From assembly GCF_012062845.1 (NCBI RefSeq), contig NZ_WWNB01000027.1, positions 1-34,245 of the forward strand: 34,245 nucleotides of DNA. Reading direction: 5' to 3'. Positions 1 through 9,740 of the stretch are shown here, one piece after another. The stretch's first letter is position 1. Each line of letters opens with the position of its first letter. The notes below the pieces were generated by a model. That model was not told the DNA's origin. It saw only the letters and a program-made list of their open reading frames with translations, and searched no databases. This DNA comes from Halomonas salinarum. GTDB lineage: Bacteria > Pseudomonadota > Gammaproteobacteria > Pseudomonadales > Halomonadaceae. Made by a program: the position numbers and the translations under genes.

Positions 1-98
1 GCCCGATGACGACGACCCGGCCCCCTACAGCGTGGTGAACTTCCCGACACTATCGGTGGCAATCGACACCGCGACGAAATCGACATTAATTTTTAACG
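1..98. other. Foreign sequence joined to the broken 3' end of pgm
   Basis: The Pgm reading frame stops matching its family at about position 98, so these bases are not Pgm. On the plus strand one frame is open from the window edge to about position 116 and begins with a run of Asp (PDDDDPAPYSVVNFPTLSV), which reads like the tail of another protein. On the minus strand a short open frame ends at 25. I cannot name either. The junction suggests a deletion or insertion that removed the end of pgm. Confidence 0.35.
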
Positions 99-1514
99 AG
101 CTGTCCGAATCAGGTTGACAGGTTCCGCCTGCCAGCGTTTCGATGGCAGGCGGTGCATCCGCCAGGGCCTTGAATGCTGCCTGCTGCTGAGGCGTACACG
201 GCGTATCGACACGCCGGTAATGCGGCTCGCCATGACGCGCAACCAGTTCTCTATAGTAAGCACTGGGGGATTTGCCGGTGACCGCCAGGATCTCGGCGGC
301 CAGCGCAGGCACAGCAGGATGCCGTCCTTGTCGGTGGACCAGGGCTTGCCCTCCCGAGTCAGGCAACTCGCCCCGGCGCTTTCCTCGCCGCCAAAGGCCA
401 ACCAACCATCATGTAGCCCTTCGACGAACCATTTGAAGCCGACCGGCACTTCATACAGCTCGCGGCCATGAGATGCCACCACGCGGTCGATCATCGACGA
501 AGAGACCAGCGTCTTGCCGATACGCCGTTCGGCCCCCCAGGCCGGCCGATGCTGCAGTAGGTAGTCCACCACCACGGCCAGGAAATGATTGGGGTTCATC
601 AGCCCCATGGCATCGACAATGCCATGACGATCCGCATCCGGGTCGTTGCCAAACGCCAGATCAAAGTCGTGGCGCTGTTCGAGCAGGTTGGCCATGGCCG
701 CCGGGCTAGAACAGTCCATGCGGATCTTACCGTCATGATCCGGGGGCATGAAGCCGAAGGCCGGATCCAGTTCGGTATTGACTACCGTGAGTGCAAGACC
801 GTGACGTTTAGCAATGGCCTGCCATACCGGGAGTGCAGTACCGCCCATCGGGTCGGCCGCAAGCTTGAGGCCTGCAACCGCAATCGCCTCAAGGTCGACG
901 GCCTGCTCAAGCTCTGCGACATAGGCACCCAGGAAATCCGCAGGCATGGCGGTGCTTAGGGCCTCGTCCAGCGGAACCTCTCTCACTCCCGCCAAACAAG
1001 CACGCAGATAGGCATTAGCACATTCTTCAATGCGGCCAGTGAGCTCACCCTCGGCCGGCCCACCATGAGGCGGGTTATATTTGATGCCACCGTCCTCGGG
1101 CGGATTGTGTGAGGGCGTGATGATCAGTCCATCGGCCATGGCCGCAACAGGCGAGGCGTTATGGGCAATAATCGCCCGGCTGATCAGCGGCGTCGCGGTC
1201 AGTGCATGATCACGCTCGATGTGGACGGCCACCTCGTTGGCGACCAGCACCTGCAGCACGCACTGCCAGGCCGGCTGCGAGAGCGCATGGCTGTCACGAC
1301 CGAGCAGCAAGGGACCAGTGATGCCTTGTTCACGGCGCACATCGACCACTGCCTGAGTGATCGCCAGGATGTGGGCGCGATTGAACGAGCCTTGGGTGGC
1401 CCGACCACGATGTCCCGAGGTGCCGAAGGTCACGGCCTGTTCGGCCTTGTCGGCATCCGGCGTCAGCGTGCTGAACGCCTGCAGCAGCGGTGCGGTGAAT
1501 TCGTGGTTATCCAA
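98..1514 (-). pseudogene. pgm: Phosphoglucomutase (alpha-D-glucose-1,6-bisphosphate type), frame-broken and 3'-truncated
   Basis: Phosphoglucomutase interconverts glucose-6-P and glucose-1-P in the cytoplasm and supplies GalU. The N-terminus has the family signature FGTSGHRG, the phosphoserine loop ITPSHNPPEDGG, the metal loop NDPDADRHG and the sugar loop GGEESAGAS, so identity is clear. The likely start is TTG at 1514, four bases after the galU stop, with GGAG upstream. The frame breaks at about 304-305, where the conserved CL-LAAEIL segment continues in another frame, and shifts back at about 126-128 (ETLAG to EPVNLIRTA). After that the family's C-terminal domain, about 60 residues with the phosphate-binding RPSGTE region, is missing. 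Frame shifts alone could be assembly errors, but the lost C-terminus implies a real non-functional copy. Confidence 0.85.
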
Positions 1515-1518
1515 GGGT

Positions 1519-2379
1519 CTACTCCAGATAGCCGGCTTCGCGAGCCAGGGTCGCATTGGCCTTGTTCCAACCCTTGAGGTTGCCGCAATCGAAGGATCGA
1601 CCATACATACGGTAAGCCTCTACCCCTGCCCCTTCTCGCATCAGCCGTGCGATGGCATCGGTGAGCTGAATCTCGTTGCCCGCGCCGGGCGGCTGGTCGG
1701 CCAACAACGACATGATTCGATAGGGCAGCAGATAGCGTCCAATTACCGATAGTCGTGATGGTGCCTCATTCACCGCGGGCTTCTCGACCACGCCACACAT
1801 GGGCTGACTCTCACCGCAACTAGGCTCGCTCCCACCACAATCCACAATGCCGTAGCGATCCACCTCTGCAGCAGGCACATCCTCCACCATGATCTGTGCA
1901 GCCTGAGACGCTTGCCAGTGGGCGGCCATCCGGGTCAGGTCATGGCGGGAGTCATTCGGCATCGGCTTGACCAGCACATCCGGCAGCAACACGGCGAAGG
2001 GCTCACCGTCCGACAGCAGGTGTGCAGCGCAATGCACCGCATGGCCGAGGCCACGCGCCTGAGCCTGGCGCACGCAGGTCACCTTGAGCTCGGGTGGCGC
2101 GATCTCGCGCACCATGTCGAGAATCGCCTGCTTGTTGCTGTTTTCGAGGCTGGCTTCCAGCTCGAAATGCGTGTCGAAATGATCCTCGATGGCGGCCTTG
2201 CCCGTGCGAGTGACCAGGATGATCTCTTGAATGCCGGCAGCCAGAGCTTCTTCTACTACATGCTGGATGATGGGCCGATCCACGACCGGGACCATTTCCT
2301 TGGGGATGGCCTTGGAAATCGGCAACAGGCGGGTACCGAACCCCGCGACAGGAATGATTGCCTTGCGAACCTGCGTCAT
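1519..2379 (-). CDS. galU: UTP-glucose-1-phosphate uridylyltransferase GalU
   Basis: This 286-residue cytoplasmic enzyme makes UDP-glucose from UTP and glucose-1-P, the donor precursor for glucose, galactose and glucuronate residues. The N-terminal nucleotide-binding motif GFGTRLLPISKAIPKEM, the QHVVEEA helix and the VVEKP motif are as expected for bacterial GalU, and length is normal. It is intact, although both neighbours in the precursor group, galE upstream and pgm downstream, are frame-broken. The ATG at 2379 follows about 226 bases of non-coding sequence after galE, so it may have its own promoter, but I see no convincing one. The stop lies four bases before the TTG start of pgm, indicating co-transcription. 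Confidence 0.95.
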   Translation of the reverse strand: MTQVRKAIIPVAGFGTRLLPISKAIPKEMVPVVDRPIIQHVVEEALAAGIQEIILVTRTGKAAIEDHFDTHFELEASLENSNKQAILDMVREIAPPELKVTCVRQAQARGLGHAVHCAAHLLSDGEPFAVLLPDVLVKPMPNDSRHDLTRMAAHWQASQAAQIMVEDVPAAEVDRYGIVDCGGSEPSCGESQPMCGVVEKPAVNEAPSRLSVIGRYLLPYRIMSLLADQPPGAGNEIQLTDAIARLMREGAGVEAYRMYGRSFDCGNLKGWNKANATLAREAGYLE

Positions 2380-2605
2380 GGATACGTCGTCCTTGATAAA
2401 AAGAATGAAATGTTACTGATCACGGTATCTGCACGAGGAACGCCCGGTAGCATCAGTCACTGCCAAATAGATCCCGCGTGTAGACCTTTTCGGCAACGTT
2501 ATCGAGTGACTTCCATAAGGTTGCTCAAAATCATGTCCGTTGTTTCTACAAGCCTGTAGGTCGTGTATCGAGCATGAAGTCGTTAGCGCGGTGTGATGCT
2601 GATGC

Positions 2606-3630
2606 CTAGTTAACCTCAGTGGAACGATAGCCTTGCGGATTCTTTTCCTGCCAACGCCAGGTATCGCGCAGCATGTCACTCAAGCCCAGTCCGGCTCGCC
2701 AGCCAAGTTCCTTCTCCGCCTTGGAGGCATCAGCCCAGAACGCGGCCAGGTCGCCATCACGACGAGGAGCGAAGCAATATGGCACCTGCTGGCCGGTCTC
2801 GCGCTCGAAGGTCTCGCCATCTCGAGCACCGAGTAGCCCTGCCCGGTGCCAAGATTGTAAATGTGCACCCCAGGGGTCGCGAGGCTCGAGAGTGACTGCA
2901 CATGTCCCACGGCCAAGTCCACCACATGCAGGTAATCACGTATGCATGTACCGTCTTCGGTGGGATAGTCATTACCAAAGATGGACAGTTCTAGCCGGCG
3001 CCCTACGGCCACTTGGGCAATGAACGGCATCAGATTGTTGGGGATGCCCTGCGGATCTTCGCCAATCAGCCCCGAGGGATGTGCGCCAATGGGATTAAAG
3101 TAACGCAGTAGGGCCACGGACCAGCGCTCGTCTGCCCGGCATAGATCGCCTAACAGTTGCTCGACCATCGCCTTGGTGGTGCCGTAGGGGTTGGAAGTAC
3201 GCCCACGGGGCATATCTTCAACATAGGGCACCGGCGCATCGGGCCCGTAAACGGTAGCCGATGAGCTAAACACAAATTTGAACACGCCCGCCGCCGCCAT
3301 TGCCTGGCACAGCACCAGTGAGCCACCGACGTTGTTATCGTAGTAAGCCAGAGGCTCGGTCACGCTCTGGCCAACAGCCTTCAACCCGGCAAAGTGGATC
3401 ACCGCCTCTATGCTCTGCTCGGCGAACAGACTGTCGAGGACAGCCCGGTCGCGCACATCACCCTCGACGAACGTCACCACTTTGCCGGTAATAGCCTCAA
3501 CTCGCTTTAGCGCCTCAAGCGAGCCATTGCTGAGGTTATCTAGCACCACCACCTCATGACCCGCTTGTAATAACTCGACCACGGCATGCGAACCAATATA
3601 GCCCGCGCCGCCGGTAACCAGGATCGACAT
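2606..3630 (-). pseudogene. galE: UDP-glucose 4-epimerase GalE with a single-base frame break
   Basis: GalE is a cytoplasmic NAD-dependent SDR enzyme that interconverts UDP-glucose and UDP-galactose. The Rossmann motif GGAGYIGSH is at the start, followed by the catalytic SSATVYG and YGTTKAMVE (Tyr-x-x-x-Lys). The frame runs cleanly to GYSVLEMAR at about 2815, then one base is missing. Restoring it gives FERETGQQVPY through WADASKAEKELGW to a stop at 2606-2608, a full-size protein of about 341 residues. The start at 3630 has a strong AGGAGAG ribosome site. This is either an assembly indel or a recent inactivation. The uncorrected product would be 316 residues with a scrambled end lacking part of the substrate-binding domain. 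The 214-base upstream gap could hold a promoter (TTTAGA, then TGATAT with 17-base spacing), which is weak. Confidence 0.9.
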
Positions 3631-3844
3631 GTTCCTCTCTCCTAACGGGAATACTGACTTTCAAGATGTTCGTTAAATCAGTACTCACACTTTATATCAA
3701 AAGATTACAAAACACCTCTAAAGCGCCCGGCCGATCATGCCGATAACACTAATAGAGTTGAAGCAGATGAATTGACGCTAGCTGTGGAAATCCATTGAGT
3801 GAGCCGCTCAGTCAGGACGTCAACCCGTTGAATAAGTAACATAC

Positions 3845-4231
3845 TTAAGGACGGATGATATTGCACAGACGCATGGCTAATGCCACGACACAGAGCCCCA
3901 ATACGGCTCCTCCTAGATCCGCTGCAAGATCTACGAAACTAGCGTCACGGCCGGGTATCCACGCCTGCACCACTTCCGCGAGGCATCCGATGCCGATCAC
4001 CACAGCCAGAACCAAGATCACCGGCCAGCGCGGATGGAGTGCTCGCAGCCCAGTCGCCATGCCAGCACTCAGAACAAAATGCGCCACTGGCGAAATAGCG
4101 AACGGGAGATGTAGGCGATATTCGATTGCTGAGCGTAAAGAACCAGGAATCATTGCCCCCATCAGAAAGGCAAGCAGCGCCACTGCCAAAACCCAAGATG
4201 GCCAGCGAAGAGCTAATCTTTCAGTAGGCAT
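3845..4231 (-). CDS. VanZ-like small membrane protein
   Basis: This 128-residue protein has four predicted membrane helices (about 12-30, 45-63, 70-90 and 103-123). The VanZ-family signature is visible: AHFVLSAGMA in helix two and EVVQAWIPGRDASFVDLAADLGGA between helices three and four. VanZ of Enterococcus gives low-level teicoplanin resistance by an unknown mechanism. Proteobacterial relatives are common beside exopolysaccharide genes, also without a proven role. It overlaps the end of the sugar transferase by 11 bases, so the two are probably translationally coupled and co-regulated. A role in the membrane steps of polymer assembly is inference only. Confidence 0.85.
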   Translation of the reverse strand: MPTERLALRWPSWVLAVALLAFLMGAMIPGSLRSAIEYRLHLPFAISPVAHFVLSAGMATGLRALHPRWPVILVLAVVIGIGCLAEVVQAWIPGRDASFVDLAADLGGAVLGLCVVALAMRLCNIIRP

Positions 4232-5627
4232 TTTTGTTGATAAAGCCCTTAAAGATCGTGAGAAATATTATCTTCAGGTCAAGCATCACCGACCAATTTT
4301 CGATATACCAAAGGTCGCACTCAATTCGCTTCTCCAGATCAGTGTCGCCTCTCCAACCATTGATCTGTGCCCAGCCGGTAATACCGGCCTTCATCAGGTG
4401 CTTTTGCATATACCCTGGAATCTCGCGTTTGAAGCGTTCTACAAAAACCGTGCGCTCAGGTCTCGGACCAACAATCGACATATCTCCCATCAGCACATTG
4501 ATAAATTGCGGCAGTTCGTCAAGGCTGGTCCGGCGTATAAATGAACCAAACTTACTAGTAGTCTTGCCCTTCGCGCCACCCCACTGTACACCGTTCTTTT
4601 CTGAGCCCACAGGCATCGAGCGAAATTTGAGCATGTTGAATGGCTTACCATTCCAACTCACACGCTCCTGCCGATAGAATACAGGACCCGGCGAGGAAAG
4701 CTTAATGCCAGTTGCCACTGCCACCATCACAGGAGAGATCAACATCAGTATCAGCGCCGAGATCACCCGATCCTCGACTCCCTTTATCCAACGATTTGCT
4801 CCAGAGATAGGCGTACAGCTCATATTAAGCAAGTAGAGATTGGCTACGTTGCTAATATCATGGTTGATTAAGCGAAAGTCGCGCATGTCAGGAATGAAGC
4901 GAACATTAGCGGCGGTGGTTCCAAGCTCATTGAGGATACCCTTAACCTGATCGCCACTGGAAAGCGGAAGGCAAATCCAAATCTCATCGCTATCAATAGA
5001 ATGAACGAGATCTGACGTGTAACGCACGCCAGAGAGGCCATGGGCTTCCAGTTCGCCCTCATTACCTGACTCAGTGAGATAAATATCGGCGATATCGAAG
5101 CCGGCCGTCCGCTCGGCCTGTAAATGAGAGGCCGCGGTGGCACAGGAGTGCTCATCGCCAATCAGCACCACATGCCGGCGATTACCCCCGTGAAGCCGAA
5201 CACGATTGATGATAGGGTAGGCCGCCATCCGGACGATGAGTGAACCCAAAAAGCTCATAATGAACCAGCTTAACACCCACAGTCGAGAGAAGTCGGAACT
5301 AAGGTCTAGAAGAAAAAGTAGGGTCGAGCAGGTCATCCCGACGATGATATATCCTATCATCAACTTGAGCAGCAGCGGGCTAAGCACACGACCACGCCAG
5401 GTACGGTATACATGTAGGTTCGGCATCACAGTAGCTACCATCAAGGAACCTATCGCTAGCCCCCAGAAATAGTTGTCAGGCAACATCCACTGCCCAATAT
5501 AGACAACATACGAGATATACCCCGCAAATAGCGTCATTAAGATATCGGTGCATCGTGCAGTAAAGCTAATTAACCAGCGATTATGCGACAGGCTGTGTGC
5601 CTTGCCACGAGCAATCGTCATTTCCAT
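4221..5627 (-). CDS. Undecaprenyl-phosphate sugar phosphotransferase (WcaJ/PglC superfamily, initiating enzyme)
   Basis: This 468-residue inner-membrane enzyme transfers a sugar-1-phosphate from a UDP-sugar to undecaprenyl phosphate, the first step of repeat-unit assembly. The N-terminal third holds four hydrophobic segments (about 20-135), followed by a soluble nucleotide-binding-like domain (about 145-260). The C-terminal bacterial sugar transferase domain begins after a re-entrant hydrophobic segment near 285. It shows SSPGPVFYRQERV, MLKFRSM, SLDELPQFINVLMGDMS, VGPRPE and AGITGWAQINGWRG, the catalytic core of the family. The long form with the central domain matches undecaprenyl-phosphate glucose phosphotransferases, so glucose or galactose is the likely first sugar, but donor choice cannot be read from sequence. 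ATG at 5627 is preceded by AGGGAA. It is separated from upstream genes by the IS30 insertion. Confidence 0.9.
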   Translation of the reverse strand: MEMTIARGKAHSLSHNRWLISFTARCTDILMTLFAGYISYVVYIGQWMLPDNYFWGLAIGSLMVATVMPNLHVYRTWRGRVLSPLLLKLMIGYIIVGMTCSTLLFLLDLSSDFSRLWVLSWFIMSFLGSLIVRMAAYPIINRVRLHGGNRRHVVLIGDEHSCATAASHLQAERTAGFDIADIYLTESGNEGELEAHGLSGVRYTSDLVHSIDSDEIWICLPLSSGDQVKGILNELGTTAANVRFIPDMRDFRLINHDISNVANLYLLNMSCTPISGANRWIKGVEDRVISALILMLISPVMVAVATGIKLSSPGPVFYRQERVSWNGKPFNMLKFRSMPVGSEKNGVQWGGAKGKTTSKFGSFIRRTSLDELPQFINVLMGDMSIVGPRPERTVFVERFKREIPGYMQKHLMKAGITGWAQINGWRGDTDLEKRIECDLWYIENWSVMLDLKIIFLTIFKGFINKNAY

Positions 5628-5806
5628 GCGTCGTTCCCTAGCGGCATCAAGCCACCTTCGTTAGTTTTAGGGTCCCGGATGGTGGATTAACCCATAGTAA
5701 TTGTCCCCTGCTGACATCACTGGAAAGTGATAACTTCGCAGGGAAGTTACAGTAATTTACTCTGCTAAGAGCCATGAAAATTCAGCTTTATGCAAAAGCG
5801 AACATG

Positions 5807-6895
5807 GGCGGTCTCAATGACCAAGTGCAACACGTGACCCATCAGGTACGGTGTTGCCATGAACCACTGCTATCGCCATCTTTCTGCTGAAGACCGAGCC
5901 GCCATCATGATGATGAGAGCGACTCACTCGATCCGAGCTATCGCCCATCATCTGGGCCGTGCACCGAGTACCGTGTCGCGAGAAATCGCTCGCCACTCCA
6001 TCAATGGCTACGATGCCAGCCTCGCAGGCTACCGGGCTCGCCTGACACGCCATCGGCCCCGTCGGCGTCCCAAGCTGCACCCCGACGGGGAGTTGTTTGA
6101 AGTCGTGGTCCATCTGCTGCGCAAGTACTGGTCACCGCAACAGATAGCCCGCACACTGAAGCGCATGTCTCCCAACGATTCACGTCGACAGGTCTCGCAC
6201 GAGGCCATCTACAACGCGCTCTATGTGATGCCCCGCGGCAGCCTCAAAAAGGAACTCATCACCTGCCTGCGACAAGGCAACGGCAAACGCCGGCCACGAA
6301 GTCGTGGCACGGATCGGCGCAACCAGATTCCCGATCTGGTCAGCATCCACGCGCGACCGCCTGAAGTCGAAGATCGTTTGATGCCTGGCCACTGGGAAGG
6401 CGATCTCATCATCGGTGCCAACAATCGCTCTGCCGTCGGTACGCTGGTGGAACGCACCACGCGATTGGTGATTCTGGCGAAAGTGGATGGCACCACCGCC
6501 ACCGCAGCGGCCGTTGGCTTCAGCGACAAGCTAAACGAGGTGCCGCGATCGCTGCGCTTGTCCATGACCTACGATCAAGGCAGAGAGATGGTGAAACATG
6601 CCGAAATCACCCAGAAGACCGGCACGGCGATCTACTTCGCTGACCCGCATAGCCCCTGGCAGCGAGGTTCGAACGAGAACACCAACGGGCTGTTGCGGCA
6701 GTATCTGCCAAAGGGCACGGATCTCTCTGTCTACAGTCAGGAAGAGCTCGACGAGATCGCCGACTCACTGAACACACGGCCTCGCCAGACACTGGACTGG
6801 CGAACCCCACTGGAAGTCTACGCCGAGGTGCTCAAGAAATCCGTCGGCGGTCCGAGCACCCTTCAATAGCGTTGCGCTTGGAACTTGAGACCGCC
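5807..6895 (+). mobile_element. IS30-family insertion sequence, intact copy
   Basis: The element runs between imperfect terminal inverted repeats of about 25 bp. The left end begins GGCGGTCTCAATGACC and the right end, read on the minus strand, begins GGCGGTCTCAAGTTCC. Both flanks carry ATG directly outside the ends (5804-5806 and 6896-6898), consistent with a 3-bp target duplication. The single gene fills the interior. It is inserted against the direction of the polysaccharide operon, so the downstream sugar transferase, galE, galU and pgm must be read through it or use other promoters. Confidence 0.85.
5859..6869 (+). CDS. IS30-family transposase
   Basis: This 336-residue DDE transposase has an N-terminal helix-turn-helix of the IS30 type (IRAIAHHLGRAPSTVSREIAR, about residues 25-45). 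The integrase-like catalytic core shows the acid triad at Asp182 (HWEGDLIIG), Asp239 (TYDQGRE) and Glu273 (NENTNGLLRQYLPKGTDLS), with the spacing expected for the family. All motifs are intact, so the copy is probably active and could also act on the second element at 11.5 kb, which shares its termini. Confidence 0.95.
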   Translation: MNHCYRHLSAEDRAAIMMMRATHSIRAIAHHLGRAPSTVSREIARHSINGYDASLAGYRARLTRHRPRRRPKLHPDGELFEVVVHLLRKYWSPQQIARTLKRMSPNDSRRQVSHEAIYNALYVMPRGSLKKELITCLRQGNGKRRPRSRGTDRRNQIPDLVSIHARPPEVEDRLMPGHWEGDLIIGANNRSAVGTLVERTTRLVILAKVDGTTATAAAVGFSDKLNEVPRSLRLSMTYDQGREMVKHAEITQKTGTAIYFADPHSPWQRGSNENTNGLLRQYLPKGTDLSVYSQEELDEIADSLNTRPRQTLDWRTPLEVYAEVLKKSVGGPSTLQ

Positions 6896-7513
6896 ATGGC
6901 ACCAAAGGTTTATTTCGAGATCCATATAACCCACTGTAAAATAGCGATTTCCTTAGTGCCCGGCTAATTTCAAACAGGGCGGCCTAAGCCTTTTCCAAAT
7001 AAAAAAGCTTATCCTCGCAAAGCGGGACACATCTATCAGACCAGATGATAACTCATCCAAGGTAGGAGCAGACCATTGTCAGCGTCACGCCTCCTCGTCA
7101 GAATATAAAAAGAACCAAGCCTGAGGGGGGGCATCGCATCGTTTTAAAATTCGCCATACCGATCAAAACCGTATCAATAAAAACATTTAATAAACTTAAA
7201 ATTATAATTCAAAAGAAATAGTTTAGCGACTTTAGCTATAGGCTCGTGAACTTTCACCGAGCAAAGACAAAAGAAGATTTATGAAAAGAGCAGATAAAAC
7301 TAAAATAAGACCAGTTCAAAACCTCTTATCAAAGGATAGGATTTTTGGATTCACACTAGGAATACTTGGATGGCTTTGCACTAGCAACCACACACCAGCC
7401 CATCTTGAATTATGATACAACACCGAACCAATGGCTTTGATTATGCGAGATCATCAAGAACTCTAATCTCAAATAAAAATGTCGCTTGATACGCTAGACC
7501 AGCCTTACAAATA
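6896..7513. other. Non-coding AT-rich stretch between IS30 and the GT4 gene
   Basis: No open frame here is supported. Base composition shifts from GC-rich at the IS boundary to strongly AT-rich toward the glycosyltransferase. Short minus-strand stretches near 7300-7450 look faintly protein-like in several frames but are broken by stops, so this may be the decayed end of a gene that once followed the glycosyltransferase. No terminator with a clear T-run was seen. Confidence 0.4.
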
Positions 7514-8587
7514 TCAAAACAACCTATTAATTTCGTCCACATATCTATCTGAGCTAAATCTTTCCCGTGCCTCTAAGAAAGCGAGCTCCACCTGCCTCTC
7601 CGAAAAACCATCTTTAGCTAAAGCATTAGAAATATATCTCCCAGCCTCCTCTATATTATTATATATAAAACCAGTCCTCCCATGATCGACAACATCAACA
7701 TTCCCAGAACACTCCGAGGCAACTATTGGTAGCCTAGCATAACATGCTTCAATTAAGGATACAGGCATACCTTCCCACTTAGAGGTTGACAAATAGACAC
7801 TTGCCTGGAAAAGAAATTCCCAAACCTTCTCTTTAGACAACCAACCCATGACAAAAACTCCTGAAGATTTTAGTCTATCCTTCAGTTCTTCATCTCCATC
7901 ACCTATCCAAATAAAATCAACTTCCGGATCCCTCTTTTTTACAGCCTCCATAATTTCTATATACCTCAAAGGATCTTTTTGCGTGCGTATTTGCCCTACT
8001 GTAACAACGGTTTTTTTACCACCTAGTCCAGGCTCTTTTTCTGGTGGTCTTTTGAAATCGACCGCATTTTCGACTATTAAACACTCACAAAATGGCAAAA
8101 ACTTCATAATAGCCTCCCTTTCGCTTCTTGAGCAAGCTATATATGTGGATTTTTTTGCAGCAGCAATGCACTCCAACAAGATAAACAGTGTTTTTTTAGG
8201 TAGATTAATATCCATACGCATGAAAGAAATGCAATGAGGAATATAATAAACTTTATACGGCAACCAAATCGTAGAGATTCGTCCTATGAACCCAGCAATA
8301 GAGGAGTGCATAAAAACAGCATCTGGCATGACATTATTCAAATATTCTCTAATCTCAAAAAAACTCAGCAACTGCGCTTTCAAGCCAAGCATCTTTATGT
8401 TCACCAGACTAATACCTTGGTTAAAAAACCCTTCCACATCAGAAGGAGTTTCTAAGCGCCTCGAATAAATTACATGGACATCATAACCACGTTTTGCTTG
8501 ACTATTAGCTAACATTGCAGCCATTGACAAGGTGCCAGTCGCAGTAGCTTCGATCACATGAACGATAGCTTTATTTTTATTGAACAT
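7514..8587 (-). CDS. Glycosyltransferase, family GT4 (GT-B fold)
   Basis: A 357-residue retaining glycosyltransferase, probably adding one sugar of the repeat unit on the cytoplasmic face of the membrane. The N-terminal acceptor half opens with VHVIEATATGTLSMAAMLA. The C-terminal donor half shows VTVGQIRTQKDPLRYIE, FIWIGDGDE and the GT4 signature KWEGMPVSLIEACYARLPIVAS with its E-x7-E-like acidic pair. Length is slightly short but normal for the family. ATG at 8587 overlaps the end of wzy by 11 bases. Codon use is strikingly AT-rich relative to pse and wza genes, which marks it as part of a transferred cassette. The sugar donor cannot be predicted. Confidence 0.9.
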   Translation of the reverse strand: MFNKNKAIVHVIEATATGTLSMAAMLANSQAKRGYDVHVIYSRRLETPSDVEGFFNQGISLVNIKMLGLKAQLLSFFEIREYLNNVMPDAVFMHSSIAGFIGRISTIWLPYKVYYIPHCISFMRMDINLPKKTLFILLECIAAAKKSTYIACSRSEREAIMKFLPFCECLIVENAVDFKRPPEKEPGLGGKKTVVTVGQIRTQKDPLRYIEIMEAVKKRDPEVDFIWIGDGDEELKDRLKSSGVFVMGWLSKEKVWEFLFQASVYLSTSKWEGMPVSLIEACYARLPIVASECSGNVDVVDHGRTGFIYNNIEEAGRYISNALAKDGFSERQVELAFLEARERFSSDRYVDEINRLF

Positions 8588-9740
8588 ATTTATTCTTCAA
8601 CCTCACAACGGAAACGATATATATAGCCAAAAGGAAGAAATGAATATCATACCCACCAACTCCATTAACAAACGGAGCCATAAAAACGGATAGAAAAACA
8701 ACACCCTTAGCATTTTTAGAAATCAACACGGATCGTTTATACAAAAAACCAAGCCCCAGTCCTATAATAGCTGAGGCGAAAATTGAAAAAGCTCCGAATG
8801 AAATGTATAGAGTACCCATCAAAGTGTAATACAAATTCTCTCTTTCCAAATAAGAGTTAAAGCTAGATATTTTACTCAACTGCGGAATAAGCCTAGATGG
8901 ATCAAACTGAACTATTGGCTGTGTATTGTACACATAAGCAAATTCAAAAAATCCATGAGCTATGTACTGCGTTATCTGGACAACGGAAAAATACAAAAGC
9001 CTAAAATCTGACTCTTGCATCATACTCATGAAAAAGTCTGAAGCCGGAACAAAATCCGAATAGCCGACACTACTCAGGTAAAGAAGTGTTTTGGATATAC
9101 TTTCGACTTCCGTCAGCGATTGAAATCGAAATATAAAAAACACTCCCGAAACCACTACAAAAGCAGAGCCAAAGAATATGATATTTTTTTTATTTATTTT
9201 ATCGAAAAATAGAGAAACGAACACAACTAGGGCAGTCCCCCGAGACCCCGAAAGCACCACATCAAATAAAAAAAATGAAATTGAGAAAAAGAAGAAGACA
9301 TTAACTGCTGACAACATCTTCCCGGGAACGGTCCTTATTTTGTTATAAAGAAATATTGCGACAGGGAAAAGAATCACTGAAAGTATTGAGAAAATGTTTG
9401 AACCAGCTTCCCTTGACACTCTATAACTGCTTATTGAAAAGTAATTTGAGGGGGCCCTTATTAAAAATCTATCTAAGACTCTTGACACCAAAGCTATAAT
9501 TAAAATAAATAAAAATATCTTAACAACAGAGTCGACCTCCAAGCATATAGCTTTCTTAGACTTAACTTGCAGACCAAAAATAAAAAAAGCATAAAATATA
9601 AAAAAAAGCACAAAGAAAAATAACGAATACTCAAAATTAACATGCTCGTACTCTGGAGATATTATGGGAAGTAATAAAGATAAATGAAAAACAACCCAAG
9701 GGAGTATTATAACACATAAAACATCTTTCTTAATCAGCAT
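8577..9740 (-). CDS. wzy: Wzy-type polysaccharide polymerase (O-antigen/EPS polymerase)
   Basis: This very hydrophobic protein of about 387 residues has 10 to 12 predicted membrane helices and a larger polar loop in the second half (about 215-290). That topology and its position between glycosyltransferases fit the Wzy polymerase, which joins lipid-linked repeat units on the periplasmic side. Wzy proteins share almost no sequence, so the call rests on topology and on being the only such protein in a locus with Wzx and Wzc. I prefer the ATG at 9740 (MLIKKDV) over an upstream TTG because it gives an 11-base overlap like its neighbours; GGTGGAG lies 13 bases upstream. The gene is very AT-rich, typical of repeat-unit-specific polymerases. 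Confidence 0.8.
   Translation of the reverse strand: MLIKKDVLCVIILPWVVFHLSLLLPIISPEYEHVNFEYSLFFFVLFFIFYAFFIFGLQVKSKKAICLEVDSVVKIFLFILIIALVSRVLDRFLIRAPSNYFSISSYRVSREAGSNIFSILSVILFPVAIFLYNKIRTVPGKMLSAVNVFFFFSISFFLFDVVLSGSRGTALVVFVSLFFDKINKKNIIFFGSAFVVVSGVFFIFRFQSLTEVESISKTLLYLSSVGYSDFVPASDFFMSMMQESDFRLLYFSVVQITQYIAHGFFEFAYVYNTQPIVQFDPSRLIPQLSKISSFNSYLERENLYYTLMGTLYISFGAFSIFASAIIGLGLGFLYKRSVLISKNAKGVVFLSVFMAPFVNGVGGYDIHFFLLAIYIVSVVRLKNKYVQ

Noticed and set aside
1161..1577. Plus-strand open frames opposite pgm, galU and galE
   Set aside because: They are antisense to clearly conserved enzymes and result from GC-rich codon bias.
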